64,000 bases of DNA, taken from contig JBANDB010000014.1 in NCBI GenBank assembly GCA_037576215.1, forward strand, positions 372,001 through 436,000, in the 5' to 3' direction. Numbering within the stretch: position 1 is the first letter of the stretch; each line of letters opens with the position of its first letter. Source of the stretch: Armillaria gallica. Lineage: Eukaryota; Basidiomycota; Agaricomycetes; Agaricales; Physalacriaceae. This document shows, in pieces, positions 22,668-34,528 of this stretch. The notes under the pieces were generated by a model that saw only the letters and a program-made list of their open reading frames with translations, ran no database searches and was not told the origin of the DNA. Position numbers and translations under genes: made by a program.

Positions 22668-24468
22668 CTAGCATCCCTCGGTATCCAAGGTATTTGTTCC
22701 ACATTCTTAGGTCATAGTCTCGTCATTGCTAACATCCGTCCAAGCGTTTGTCCGCGCTTCTTACAGTTTACGAATGTCACGATCCGTTTACGAGAAAATT
22801 GAATGATGGTTCCACAGGCCATGAGGTCGTTCCTCTGAGATTCAACCACGCCTCGGAAGCACGTACAAGTTCATGGCCGGGCAGGACAGACCCGGTAGCG
22901 TGGTGCCGATTACGCTGGTAATCAGCTGCACAGCGAGAGGCTCTTTGAAGATCAATCCTAGCTGCGAAATAGGTCGATGTTTACCACACTAGGGTCTCAC
23001 ATGTTGTGATAATTTTCAACTGACAAAGTGCCCAAATTCGTTAGATGAGCGTGTCGTAAAGGGGCTGGGTCGGCATTACTCCAAGGGACTGGCCTACCAT
23101 TCAGATACGCATGTAAATCCTAGAGGCGCAGGCAACCGCCGACTGCCGACCGCTGGAGAATGATATCGGTGAGCGCTCATGATTACAAATAATTCGTCGC
23201 CAACATGCTCTGAAGTTGTGTTCCTGTGTATTGTCCACATGGCTAACTGAAGATTCCGTGAGTACCGCTGAAAAATAAATAACCGTATCGATGCTAATCT
23301 ATTTTGAACAAGCGAGGAGGGGCGGAAAAATCTTCAACGCGTTTGTAAACCTTCAGGCCGCTACTGACAGAGACTGTACCTATAGCCTCTTCGACGTTCC
23401 TCACTCCGGAGGCCGATAAAAGCATTCAAATATCATCCTAGGCCTCTTCGGTGCCTGTGTTCAAACGCTAGCCCTAAATGTGTCCTTGCGCTAGAGATAT
23501 GAGTAAGGGGCTTGGAGCCACTGTGAGATCGATAGGCAGATCTTGAATGCTGTAGATGGTTTTTCTGTAGCTTAAGTAGCGTCACCTGTGTGGCGCGGAT
23601 TGAATCGATTCAAGGCAAAATAGGTAGAGAAGGTTAGTAGGAGTCACAGTTGTACAGTGCAAGCATGATGACCCGGTCCGGTCAAGGTGCATGCAACTAC
23701 AGACTCTGTGGGAAAGTCGTGGTATGATGGTTGAACGGATTAAGCGGTCGTGTGAAGACATATTCGAGGAATAGATAGCTTTTATGGATCCCTGAATCCT
23801 AAACTTGCTGAGGCTCAGCGCTCAGCGCTCGATAAAGTGCATGCTAACCAAGATCGAGTATGAGATGAAGGGATGCTCTCCTCTGGGTTGGTGTTCAATT
23901 GGGTACCCTCTTGATAATAATAGGGGCAGCTTATTCTTAGTCATAGCGTCATTACTTACATCCGTGGAAGCGCATGGCTGCGCTTCTTACAGTTTACGAT
24001 GACATGATATATTGTTTACGGAAAATTTGAATGATGATACTCCACAAGCATGAGGTCGCACTGCTTCGAAGGAACCCAGCGGTATATTCGGTCTTCAAGG
24101 GGAGGTTTACAGAACTGTGAGAGAGGCCGACGGCACGAGAATGAGAAGTTTGAAAGTTTGAAGCAGCGTTGCCGGAAGTACCAAGGCAGCGATGGGCCGA
24201 AATGGAAATGGGCGGATTAGTCATGAGGTGGAGCAAGGCGGCTGTCGGAGCGAGTCGGAGTTTGAAAACTACCCGGCAGAGGTTTGCGCTGCCCACTGTT
24301 GACCACAGCGCGATACAGCGACCCCAGGGCGGTAGCACGAGCGAGAGAACTGGTAAGCCCGCTATTTCTTGGATACATACAGATGGATGACTGGGAGCAG
24401 CTAGGCCAAAGGGAGAGACACGGAGGCAAAGTCAAGAATCTGAATAAGCGGGACTGGGTATATAAGGC
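22668..24468. other. 1.8 kb intergenic region containing a decayed gene copy
   Basis: No intact gene is supported. The right half (about 23660-24060) is a degenerate copy of the 3' end of the preceding gene and its flank, listed separately. 22840-23650 shows no recognisable open frame. The last 100 bp carry a TATATAA at 24459-24465, ten bases before ATG 24469, too close to be a normal TATA box for that start. Confidence 0.5.
23660..24060 (+). pseudogene. degenerate duplicate of SAC-gene 3' end
   Basis: Two blocks align clearly with the end of the upstream SAC gene. 23718-23765 matches 22500-22550 (GGTTGAACGGATTAAGCGG against GGTTGAGCGAATCAAGCGG, then GTGTGAAGA in both). 23807-23890 matches 22588-22670 (GAGGCTCAGCG in both; TAACCAAGATCGAGTATG against TATACCAAGATGGAATATG). 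The homology continues past the stop into the 3' flank: 23935-24057 matches 22708-22829, sharing GCGCTTCTTACAGTTTACGA, GAATGATG and CATGAGGTCG. Indels and substitutions destroy the frame. This is a decayed tandem duplication of the last exon plus about 160 bp of flank. Confidence 0.8.
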
Positions 24469-27169
24469 ATGAGTAGGATGCCATCTCCTCCTGCAGAGCC
24501 GCCGACACCACAGCCGACAAAGGAGGCCCCGAAAAAAGGTCGGCAGAAACGCTCAACGCAGCCGACGCCGGCACCTCCCCCGCCGCAACCACCTCATTAT
24601 CCGACCCCCTTCATCATGAACCCGGCGTCCTATCCTTCTTCCTATCCTCAATATCACACCTCTCCCCCTCCCAATGCTTACCCTTACCACATGCCCCCAT
24701 ATCCTTACCAGTATGGCCAATATCCCCAGCCCGTTGTCGGCCAGCATCCCGTCCAGCCAGTCGTGATGTACCAACAGCCGCCGCCGCCGCCCCAGTCGGC
24801 AGATCAGCCGTCGACCTCCTCGTCTGGCAAGCGCAAGCGCAAACCGGAGCGCGGCGGCAAGGACGATGACACCGATGACGACGCCGCTCGCCCTACCTCG
24901 GCTGTGGATATGAAAAAACGAACCAAAACTGCCCGTGCTTGTGATTCTTGCAGGAGTCGCAAGATTCGTTGTGATGTCCTTGCCGATAGCGAGCCTATCA
25001 TCTGTCAGCACTGCAAACAGTACGGTTTCGAGTGCACCTTCTTCTTGCCCATCACCGAGACGCGTTTCAAGAAGAAGAAAATCGCCGAAGACGAGCATCA
25101 GGACAAGGACAAGGCCGGCGCGCCTGCGGGCAAAGACGTCGCTGTCTTCGGTGAGTAAAGTTTTGTCCTGTCTGGTGAATGCTAATCGAACAAGGTCCTA
25201 CCTCTGTCAATCATCTGCTTCATTCTACAGCTACCGTGCCTCCAAGATCTTACGAATCTTACGACCTTCGCTACCAGCACACCTTTGAAATCAGTGAATC
25301 GGGCGACAGGATTATCGTTCAGCACAAGCCCCCCGCCGTCGACCCTCGGGGCGGGTCGCTTCCGGGCAAGGACACCCATATTGAACCAGACCTCATCCAG
25401 CAGCTTGTCAACGCGTATTTCGAATATGTTGCCCCGCTACTGCCCATAGTAACAAAGAAAGAGTTCCTTGCTTCTTCGCCGCCCCCGCCTATCCTCCTCT
25501 ACTCCATGTGCCTAGTCGCTGCTGCCAGGAGAGAAGTTCCTCAAGGCGTTTTCGATTCGATTCGTTACACCGTCAATGCTCTAATCAGGGCCGATGATGT
25601 TCTCTCTACCGCATCAATCGTCAACGTCCAGAGTCTGCTCATTTTGTGCATGACTGGTGATTGTCACTCACAGTTTGTACCTAATGCTCTCTCGGCCTTG
25701 TGGGTTCGCCTGGGAAGCGCGATACGCATGGCCCAGGATCTCGGTTTACATCGCGCGGAGACCGTTATGCAAGACATCGAACTGCGACGCAGACTCTGGG
25801 GTGCATGTGTGATTAGTGATCGTACGTATTTTTGGACTTCATATCACTAAACTTTGGGCTGATGTTATACAGGATGGTTGTCCTTAACTTACGGACATCC
25901 GCACATGATTGACGTCCAAGATTGCGATGCGCGATTGCCGAGCGGTGGTACCGTAGGTGATATGTATATGGATGAACTCGTCCGCCTCAGTGTTGTACTT
26001 GGACGAGTTCTCAAGACCATATACACCCCGAGTGGATTGACTTTCACAACTGATGAGATGCTCGAGAAACTCTTGGCTGACATCGAGGCGTGGAAGGCAA
26101 ACCTTCCGGAAAGCTTGAGGTTCAGAGGAGAGGCAAGTTCGTTAACTTCTGGTCAGTCAATGATAATCTACAACCTTATGCATGGCATTGATTCCTTTTC
26201 TTCGTTCAGGTATACTTCACCTTCTGTACACATGTGTTTGCATGATTTTCTGGCGAGTCTTCATGCGGATCTCTTATTCTTGTCCGTCACATCTCAAATT
26301 CGGGTTGACTGTCGAGCAATGGAGCGCACTTGTTACACTCACCGGAGAGTCTATTGACTGGCTGGATGCGAATGAGGGCGTATATGATGTTTGGCTACTC
26401 ATAGCCTATGGTGCTACGAGCTGCGCGCTTGTCCAGTACCATACGTGGGCAAGGAGGAGGGACGGAGATGCAATGGGGAAATTAAGGAAGCTTAGGGACT
26501 GTGTGAGGAGATGGGAAGCGAGCCTGAGTCCTGATCACATGAGTACCAGGAGAAAGGTAATCTGATTATACTTTACTTCTGCGGCGGGTTCTAACTATAA
26601 CACCTATAGACCGCTGAGATAATCGGACTCTTGTACGAAGCGACTCAAGGTGATGATCTCGCTGTTGGTGGTCCTCCAGTACTCAATCCAACGGGTGGAG
26701 TTACCGGCAAAAAAGCGCCCGAAGGACTCGACTACAAACCCGATCCATCTCGTCCCGGTGGTGGTGTGTTTGTCGCTAGGGACGGATCGAACCCTATTGC
26801 TTCCCCGTCGACGTCTTCAACTCAAAATGGAATGGAGATGAGCTCATTTGTGACCGCTCCTGCTCCCAGCGACTTTGGATCCTTAGGCATTAACGTGAAC
26901 CCTGCGATGAATTATGTGTCCAAGGGAGGCTTAAACCAAGTGATCAATTCCTTGGATATGAGCGGGACGGTTCAAGAGATGGCATTGACTGATACTGGAT
27001 TGCTCGAAGGAATTCCAGGCGGGATGTTCGATTGGGGTAAGCATATTCAGTCGTCAAAACGTATTTGTGCTCATGGTTCATTACAGGTCAGTGGGATACA
27101 TTCTTTGCCAGACTAAATGGCACTGGCGTGCCCGTGGATGCACCAGTCGTTCCAGAACAGCCCAAGTAA
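24469..27169 (+). CDS. Zn2Cys6 fungal transcription factor with fungal_trans domain
   Basis: Nuclear DNA-binding regulator. The N-terminal 150 residues are low-complexity Pro/Tyr/Gln-rich. The zinc cluster (first to last Cys codon 24940-25035) reads C-x2-C-x6-C-x10-C-x2-C-x6-C in ARACDSCRSRKIRC and CQHCKQYGFEC, preceded by the basic KKRTKTAR. The middle-homology domain follows: LVNAYFEYVAPLLPIVTKKE, SLLILCMTGDC, LGSAIRMAQDLGLHRAE and RRRLWGACVISDRW. Introns are at about 25151-25230, 25821-25872, 26150-26210, 26555-26610 and 27036-27086. The last exon ends in PVDAPVVPEQPK with TAA. Targets are unknown; the neighbours give no hint of a cluster-specific regulator. Confidence 0.9.
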
Positions 27170-27470
27170 GAGAAGGACATGGTCATAATGTTAAATATAA
27201 TTGTGTATCGATATCTTTACGGTATCCGGTTTCGTTTCTTTCTGCTTTTCTTGTTAGCGCTATCGTGTTTTCTCTTGAGATGATAGACTATCTTTATTCG
27301 GTTGTAGCTATACATACGCTGCTGCGAACGTTAGCCAATAGCACCGTCAAGCTAATGTCACCGAGCAAAGTACTATATTATTCCTCTTTAAATAACTTTC
27401 TGCAAATAGAGATATAGATTCTGTTGATTGATTTTAGATATCAATCTGCTCGTCGTCAATCAGTCACACA
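27170..27470. other. intergenic, 3' flank of the transcription factor
   Basis: AT-rich sequence with candidate poly(A) signals; includes the promoter of the next plus-strand gene. No gene supported. Confidence 0.4.
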
Positions 27471-29703
27471 ATGATGTTCTTGTTCTTGGCCGGCCGGCAG
27501 ATCTTGTTTCTGCTGTCAGTGTCATTTGCATTTGAATTACTCCCACGTGAGATTGAATGATTCATCTTTTGGTACTCATCTTTACTGACTTTTGAGCTCT
27601 CTTGAGACGACCAGAGTTAGGATATAGTAGCACTGCATATGTGATAAACAATCTGTTCTAATAGCACCAAGGATCCCAAGGAAAATTATCTGCCGGAACC
27701 TCGGTCCGCGCCGCAATTGGAAGGTCACCTGCCAAATGGAGCCTAGCCCCCTTGGCAACCTCCTAACGGTCACTTGTGTTTCGGATTGGCGTCCTACCTT
27801 CATCCCTTCTTTCTCCCATTTTCCCTCACATTTCTCCCTACCCGACCAGCCGCCCTTCCTTGGACCGATTTTTTAACGCTCTTTTACTACAGAAAATAGA
27901 GGAGATTAGAAGATGGGAGGTTCGTTGCCCTTCAGGATTGGTCATGCTGGTGCAAAACATAGAAAAAGGGCCAGCGATAGTGCGCTTTTTTCCATCTTTT
28001 TGTACCGTAAAGCGATATTAACAGATGCGTAGCCTGCTCTACCGGCGGTTTCTATAAGTCCCCGGCCAAAGGCGCCGTTGTAAATTCACTTGAACCGACC
28101 ACGATTTCTTGGGATCCCTCCTGTTTGGATACGGATAATATCGACATTCACCTGTACGCACCTTCCCAGGCCAGTCCCAGGATATACGTTTGGGAAAACG
28201 TCGCCAACAGCCTCGGGACCTACAACGCCACCCTGAAGCCGAGGTGGTGGAACGACACGAGCACCATCCAGCTGCAGCTTGCCATTCTCGCTTCAGGAGA
28301 TGCGCCTTTCCTCTCCACTCTTCCTGCCGGTCCTCTCTGGAATGCAACTTACACGGAGCCTTCGACAGGTGCTCCTGAATCTGCCGACACGTCGAAGACT
28401 GACTCGGGCGGCGAGACAGTCGGTTCCCTCTCCGGCGACAACAAGTCTTCGTCGATGTCGGGCGGGAAGATTGCAGCTGCGGTTATCGTGCCCCTCCTTT
28501 TCGCCGCCCTTTGCGTTGCTGCATGGATCAAATGGCAACGCATGAAGGGCCAAGAGAAGAGGAAGAGGTTCAGCCAAGCCATCGACAAGCGGATGTCTAC
28601 CATCAGCCAGGACTGGAAAAGTTTGTCTGCTGCTGGTGCATCCGCCGCCATTCGCAACAGTATTGCGATCTCGGGAACTGGCTCAGGTGGCAACAGGGCG
28701 AGTTCGTTCAGCTTCGGTGGTATTCGCCCCAGTTCGACCTACACTACCGATGGTGGGCAAGCTGGCGTTGGCACCAGTTTCTATACCCACGAGAATACTT
28801 CCGTTGGTCCAGAGATGTCCCAGTTGCGCCGACCCAAATCCTCGTTCACTTCGGCTGATCGGGTTAGCCGTGTATCATTTGCTGAAGGTACTAGGCCATC
28901 GGGTGAAGTAAGGCGCTCAACTGCTGGACACAGCCGCGCATTCCACCATTCCTTCGTCCCTCCTATACCTACCCTCAATAACGACGAAGGGTTGACGGAT
29001 CGCTCGATGAGCCCGACTCAGACTCAGGGACCCGAGAGTCTGACTATCGAAGCTATCAGAGCTCGTGTTGCTAACGGAGATATTTCGGTAAGGGCCAGCA
29101 TGGATGAGGAACTAAGCCCGGCTATTAGCAGTACGTGTCTGGTTTTTTTTTTGCTCTGTGGGGCGGCGTACTGACTTGTATTTTCACAGTGATCCGGTCA
29201 ATTTCGCAAGCCGACTCCGCTACGTACGTCGCTTCCGACGCCGATCCTGGCGACATTGGATCGCAATTCATTGTCCCACCTCCCGCTGCCAAGCTACACG
29301 ATGATCACTACAGCCAGCCCCACAACGAGACCCTCTTTGATGCCACTTCCCCCGACTCGGCAACGAATACGATATCCTTCCCTTCGTCTCACACGCCCAA
29401 TAACGGAATGTTCAGCGGTTTCGGCAGCTCGCCTTCGAATGCCATGAGTCCGGATGATATGTTACGCGCTTATGCTGAGAGACGGAAGACGAATGGAAGC
29501 CCACCGTTATGATTCCTGCCGGCGGCGTCCAATACCCAAGTGCAGCTGCAGCAAGAACCTGGTTCCCGCAGGTCCTGGTGCGATGAGTCCTTCCCGAGGT
29601 GAGCAAACTGTGTAATACATTGGAATGCAGTCGCTAATGGGCTTGTATAGGTGCCTATGGGGCTACATGGGAAGACGACAACAACAGTGGCAAGAACATG
29701 TGA
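27471..29703 (+). CDS. single-pass cell-surface protein with extracellular Ig-like domain, C-terminus frame-broken
   Basis: Probable plasma-membrane protein of unknown function. Exon 1 (27471-27546) encodes a signal peptide, MMFLFLAGRQILFLLSVSFA. A 486-nt intron (27547-28032) leads in phase to PCSTGGFYKSPAKGAVVNSL and TISWDPSC, resembling the N-terminal fold of Kre9/Knh1-like wall proteins. Several N-glycosylation sites (NAT, NDT) follow, then a Ser-rich stalk and one helix, GKIAAAVIVPLLFAALCVAA, with basic residues KWQRMKGQEKRKR on the cytosolic side. The cytosolic tail is Ser-rich and probably disordered. Exon 3 starts near 29191. TTA TGA at 29508-29513 would end the protein after SPPL, but single-base gaps there and near 29555 would let it run on through an intron to TGA 29701-29703. 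The end coordinate is uncertain (29512 or 29703). Confidence 0.72.
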
Positions 29704-30082
29704 ATATGATCTGCACCGTACCCTCTTTTCTATCTTATTCCTTCTTTTTTGACCTCGTACATATTGTAACCATTGAGTTAGGTGAGGTGATTGTTCTGTT
29801 TTGTTCGCTATCGGAGCCCCAAACGCTACGCTGCTGGACAAACAACATTTGATGGCTCCGGTGAAGATGCGAGTAAGGTGTTGTATATAATATAGTCAAT
29901 ATACCCGGTTGATTTGTGTCTATGAGATATTTCTGTCTCACAGCGTTTTGTTCAAATCATTATTTTGGCGATGTTATTTTCAACTTTGGATCACTGAAGC
30001 GAGCAGGCTCAGTAGGAGTATATAGTATCAGTGATATTTTTGGGCACGTGGCTCTCTTATCTGATAACCCCCATCATCCGCG
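29704..30082. other. intergenic, TAH18 5' flank
   Basis: Contains the terminator of the surface-protein gene and the promoter of TAH18. AT-rich. No gene supported. Confidence 0.4.
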
Positions 30083-32285
30083 ATGGGTGAGTATGAGAAG
30101 CCCTTGATCCTCTACGCTACGGAGTCGGGAAATGCCCAGGAGACAGCAGACAACATTGCCCGCCATTGTAGGCGCATTGATCTCCGATGTCGAGTACAGG
30201 ATGTGGAAACATATCTTCCTGTGCGTTCCCTTCTTTCCCTAAAACTCTTCCGTACTAAAACTTTATTAGGACGATCTCATAAATGAAAGTCTCATTATCT
30301 TTGTGATAGCTACCACTGGGTCTGGTGTCGAACCGCGGTCAATGACCTCCCTATGGAATATGCTCCTACGCTCGGACCTCCCGCAGATTTATTCGAAGAC
30401 ATACATTTCACTGTCTTTGGCTTGGGGGATTCTGCGTATGAGCGTTTTTGCTGGCCGGCGAAGAAGCTTTCCCGCAGGATGAAAGGACTTGGGGCAACCG
30501 AGATATATGAAAGAGGTGAAGGCGACGATCAGCATATGCTTGGGTGCGTTACCTTTCTTGACATAATGTATGAAGGGTTGAAACAAGGAAGGTAGGACGG
30601 ATGGTGCTCTGGTACCATGGGCGGAAGGCTTGCTGGATGTTCTGGCGCAGCTGTTTCCCTTGGCAGAGGGAACGAGCAGACTACCTCTAGACACGGTCCC
30701 TCCTCCGAGAATGGCGATGACAAAGTCCAGTGAAGAAGAGTCCTGGATCCATTAATGCAGGATGCAGTCTACCATCATGCTACGCTTAAGTGCAACAAGC
30801 GAATAACGTGGAAGATTGGTACCAGGATGTTCGCCATTTCCAGTTCTCTTCGAAGAAGATATACAGCAAGTACTCCTTCCGTCGTCATATGCCAAGTCTC
30901 ATATTATACCAGGTACAATCCCGGGGATGTTGCAGTTATCCATCCTTTACAGCCATATGACGATGTCGAAGAGTTTCTGTCGTCCATGGGTTGGGGAAAT
31001 CTAGCTGATGAAGTCTATACTCTAGAACACGTTGAAAAGGGTGAACCTCATCGCTTATTTCTACGTGGTTCTAATGCAACAACAGATCAGACTATGCCTA
31101 ACCACATACCTCGCTGTGCAAGTCTTCGAACCATCTTCACACGGTATCTCGACTTCAAAGCTGTCCCCCGCCGAACTTTCTTTCAGTACCTCCGATATTT
31201 CAATACGGATGAACAAGAATCGGAGAAGCTGGACGAATTCCTCTCGATTGATACTGCTGTCAGCATTTCCTCCAATACCCATTGGTCGATGTTGAACTCA
31301 CTGGCCAATGGCAGGACGAGTTATACGATTATTGCCAACGCGTCAGGCGCACAATCAAGAAGTGCTTACTGAGTTTCGTGGGTCCAAGATACCCTTACCA
31401 TACATATTCGACCTATTCCCACCACTTAGGCCGCGAGAGTTCTCGATCGCCAGCTCAGTCAAGGTAACTTCAGATGTCTACTTCGCAAAGTTGGCCCATA
31501 ACTTCCACCTAGACGCATCCTCGTGAGATACAACTCTGTATCGCCATCGTCAAGTATCGCACCCGCTTAAAAATCCCTCGCCGGGGAATATGCACCTCGT
31601 ACCTCTCCGCCTTGCAACCAGGTATGTTAACGTTGAGCTTTCTGTTGAATCGTGTTTCACTGTCGCCTAGGCCATACGTTGACCATTGGCCTGCGTCGCG
31701 GATTTATCAACCTCCCGGACCAAAAAACGCATATCATATGCATAGGTCCAGGTACTGGTGTCGCACCTATGCGATCCTTAATCGAAGAACGTATCTTTAC
31801 TGGCATAAACCGTATGTTTTACAAGTCTTTCCCATTAGCTATCTACAACCGTTTTATCAGGTAACACGTTGTATTTTGGCTGTCGGTCTGCCTTAAAGGA
31901 CCAACACTACGGCCAAGAGTGGAAAGCATACGCCAAAGAAAACAAACTCGTGTATCGTGTTGCTTGTTCAAGGGATGGTCCTGAAGGGGTAAAAAGAACA
32001 TATGTTCAAGACCTTATAGAGGCAGATGGAGAGAGGATTTGGGGATTGATATCGCAGGGTGCGTGGGTGTATATTTCAGGGTATGAAGGTTTACCTGCTT
32101 CCTCCTCTACTTCTCTCATTCATGGAGCCTCTGGCTTTAGATCATCAAATAAAATGCCCGCAGCGGTGAGGGATGCCCTTCGGCGTTCTGTGGTCAATTA
32201 TGGAGGTCTAAGTACAGATGAGGCAGGGGAATATGTAAAGAGAATGGAGCTAGAAGGCAAGCTAATGGAGGAATGTTGGAGTTGA
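30083..32285 (+). CDS. TAH18: NADPH-dependent diflavin oxidoreductase Tah18 (NDOR1), four frame breaks
   Basis: Cytosolic FMN/FAD reductase that passes electrons from NADPH to Dre2 in Fe-S cluster assembly. N-terminal FMN domain: LILYATESGNAQETADNIAR, FVIATTGSGVEPRSMTSLW, then HFTVFGLGDSAYERFCWPA. FAD-domain pieces include NPGDVAVIHPLQPYDDVEEF, LRPREFSIASSVK and IPRRGICTSYLSAL. NADPH site: HIICIGPGTGVAPMRSLIEE. The C-terminal DEAGEYVKRMELEGKLMEE is normal. About eight introns are GT-AG. Four joins (about 30383, 30745, 30810 and 31356) cannot be introns, and each needs one extra base to connect adjoining conserved pieces. As read, the gene could not make a full protein. Since Tah18 is essential in yeast, sequence error is more likely than real loss. 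Confidence 0.88.
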
Positions 32286-32533
32286 GCTCGACACGTGTAG
32301 ACTCTTGAATAGTGCCTCATTCTGTAGAGAAAGCAATCAAATGGACGATGTGCTCGAGCATATCTATGAAAGGCATCAAACACCGAGGTTTACGAACATC
32401 ATCTTTGTGGCTGTGTAGCTCTCACTCGTTTACCAAGCACTGTGGTTGCTCTGGATACCTTGCCAGTATTCTTTCCGGTGCAAGCGACGGCTTCATTCTT
32501 TGGTGATTATATGGGTGGGCGGGTGGTGAGGGC

Positions 32534-34528
32534 ATGCGGATACTGACTTGGAATATCGTGAGCCCTCAACACAAACTTGGGGTCGCAGCAGCTGAACAAA
32601 GCTCCATTTGTTTGACAGAATGGGATCCGAACGATACCCCAATATCATCCGTAAGCCGTTATCCTCGTTCATGGTGCTTTTAATGACCTATAGCATGCAG
32701 ATGGAATACGCTGAAGACTCAGGAAGCGATTCTGGACCATCTGGATGCCGACATCATATGTTTTCAAGGTGTGTTTCCTTGAAAAAATCTTCTTCATGAC
32801 TCATATGCCGTAGAGATGAAAACTTCGCGTCAAAATCTCAGCAAAGACATCGCGACGCCAGAGTCCTACGCGGCATTCTTCTCCTTTCCTGCAAAGAAGA
32901 CTGGGTACTCGGGTGTAGCAACTTACACGCGTATTATACCTTGCAAGGCGGAGGAAGGTCTGACCGGGTTGTTGGATGTCAAGCCTCCTCTCACTCGCGA
33001 AGAACGAATTTCGCCTCCTGCTTCTTATCCGTGTCATTCACCTGTTGAGACTGAAGGTGACAACGACAGTGAACTAGACCTTAAGGATTTGGACAGCGAA
33101 GGGCGTGCCCTTGTGCTCGATTTTGGCATGTTTGTGCTCATCAATGTTTACTGTCCCAACGACGGTACAGAAGCAGAAGATCGTATCAAGTACAAGATGG
33201 ATTTTCATCGACTGCTGTCGGAGCGAGTGAAGAGGCTGATCGAGTTGGAAAAACGAGAGGTTGTTGTCGTTGGTGATCTTAATGCGTGCGCGTCGTTGAT
33301 TGATCACTGCGAGGGAGAGATTATGCTGAAGAAGCTGAAACTCAAAGGTGGAGGAGACGCAGCTGAGGCAGAAGAAGCGTTTTGGGCAGAGAAAGAGGGC
33401 CGGCATTGGTTGAGAGAGTGGCTTGTTGAAGGAGGGGGCCTATGGTCGATGTGGTCAGGCGGCAGTGGCCTGATAGGAAGGGAATGTTCACCTGTAAGTG
33501 TCATGGTTCTGACATGTGAGTTTCTTGTTGCTGACGTTCTTTAGGCTGGAACACCAAGATATCTGCCAGGGCATCAAATTACGGGACTCGCATAGACTAC
33601 ATTCTCATCACCGCAGGCTACTTCCATGGGTAAAAGCGGCGGATATACAGCCTCAGGTCAATGGTAGTGATCACTGCCCAGTCATGCTCGACCTTTATGA
33701 CGAGCTACCCGGCACGGAGGGCCCACGTATGCTCCAGCCTACGCCGACCACCAATGCTACTGAAGTGCCCAGACTGTCCTCCAAGTATTGGGACGAGTTT
33801 TCTGGGAAGCAGCGCTCCCTTGATACATTCTTCGGGCAAAAGGCACCTACGCGTAAATCCGCTGCTAACACGCAACCATCATCGCCACTCTCGCTTTCAC
33901 CGTCCCCACCACCCTCGTCCCAACGGTCCTCGCAGGCCTCGTCATCAAAAAGCATAGGCAAACTACAGCTATCGCAACCTGTGCCGGTAAAGCGCAAGCT
34001 CACTCAGTCGCAGGCTTCCTCCAGCTCTAAGAAAGCGAAACCCGATCCCGAAGGACAGAGAAAGCTTTCGTCATTCTTCAGCAAGCCAAAGGAGCCGTCC
34101 AAACCGATTGTAGTGCAAGACAGTGATGACGACAACGTTGAAGATGAAGATTACCGGTTGGCAGTGAAACTCTCACTCTCAGCCGACACGAAGACAGCAT
34201 CCCCGTCCTCGTCGAAGAGCCGCAATGCATGGAAGGCGCTTTTGGCACCTATCCAACCGCCCCGCTGTCTCGTTCACAACGAACCTACTAGGAGTTGACC
34301 GTCACGAAGCCAGGGGCCAACAAAGGAAAGAATTTTTTCATCTGTTCACGGTATGTATTTACATTTAGTCCTGTTCAAACTCTGATTAGACTGTGTAGAC
34401 CTGTCGGCCCGGGTTATGATAAAGGAAGAGTTGAGCGGGATAGAGAGGACGTGGATCCGAGATATAAATGCAACTTTTTCAAATGGTCAAGTGAGGTCAA
34501 GAGGGAGGCTTTGAGAAAGGAGACTTGA
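32534..34528 (+). CDS. APN2: AP endonuclease 2 (exonuclease III family) with GRF zinc finger, three frame breaks
   Basis: Nuclear repair enzyme that cuts abasic sites and trims blocked 3' ends. Exon 1 gives MRILTWNI, then NGIRTIPQYHPWNTLKTQEA and IICFQEMK, with the metal-binding Glu. Later: GYSGVATYTR, LINVYCPND, VVVGDLNAC, WNTKISARASNYGTRIDYIL and GSDHCPVMLDL, with the catalytic Asp-His pair. A disordered tail contains QRSLDTFFGQ and RKLSSFFSK, both matching PCNA-binding PIP-box spacing. The GRF-type zinc finger at the end has CLVHNEP, NKGKNFFICSRPVG and YKCNFFKW. Single-base gaps are needed at 33434-33438 (a G5 run), about 33618 and about 34291. The TAH18 stop is 248 bp upstream. Confidence 0.9.

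Noticed and set aside
22668..24468. Transposon insertion explaining the repeat at 22.5-24.1 kb
   Set aside because: The repeated unit is the SAC gene end plus its own flank; no terminal repeats, target-site duplications or transposase/reverse-transcriptase frames are seen.
30083..32285. Calling TAH18 a true pseudogene
   Set aside because: All cofactor motifs are intact, there are no substitutions to stops, and every break has the same direction as breaks in other genes, which fits sequence error better.
30083..34528. Programmed ribosomal frameshifting in TAH18 or APN2
   Set aside because: There are too many sites, they share no slippery sequence, and no such frameshifting is known for these families.
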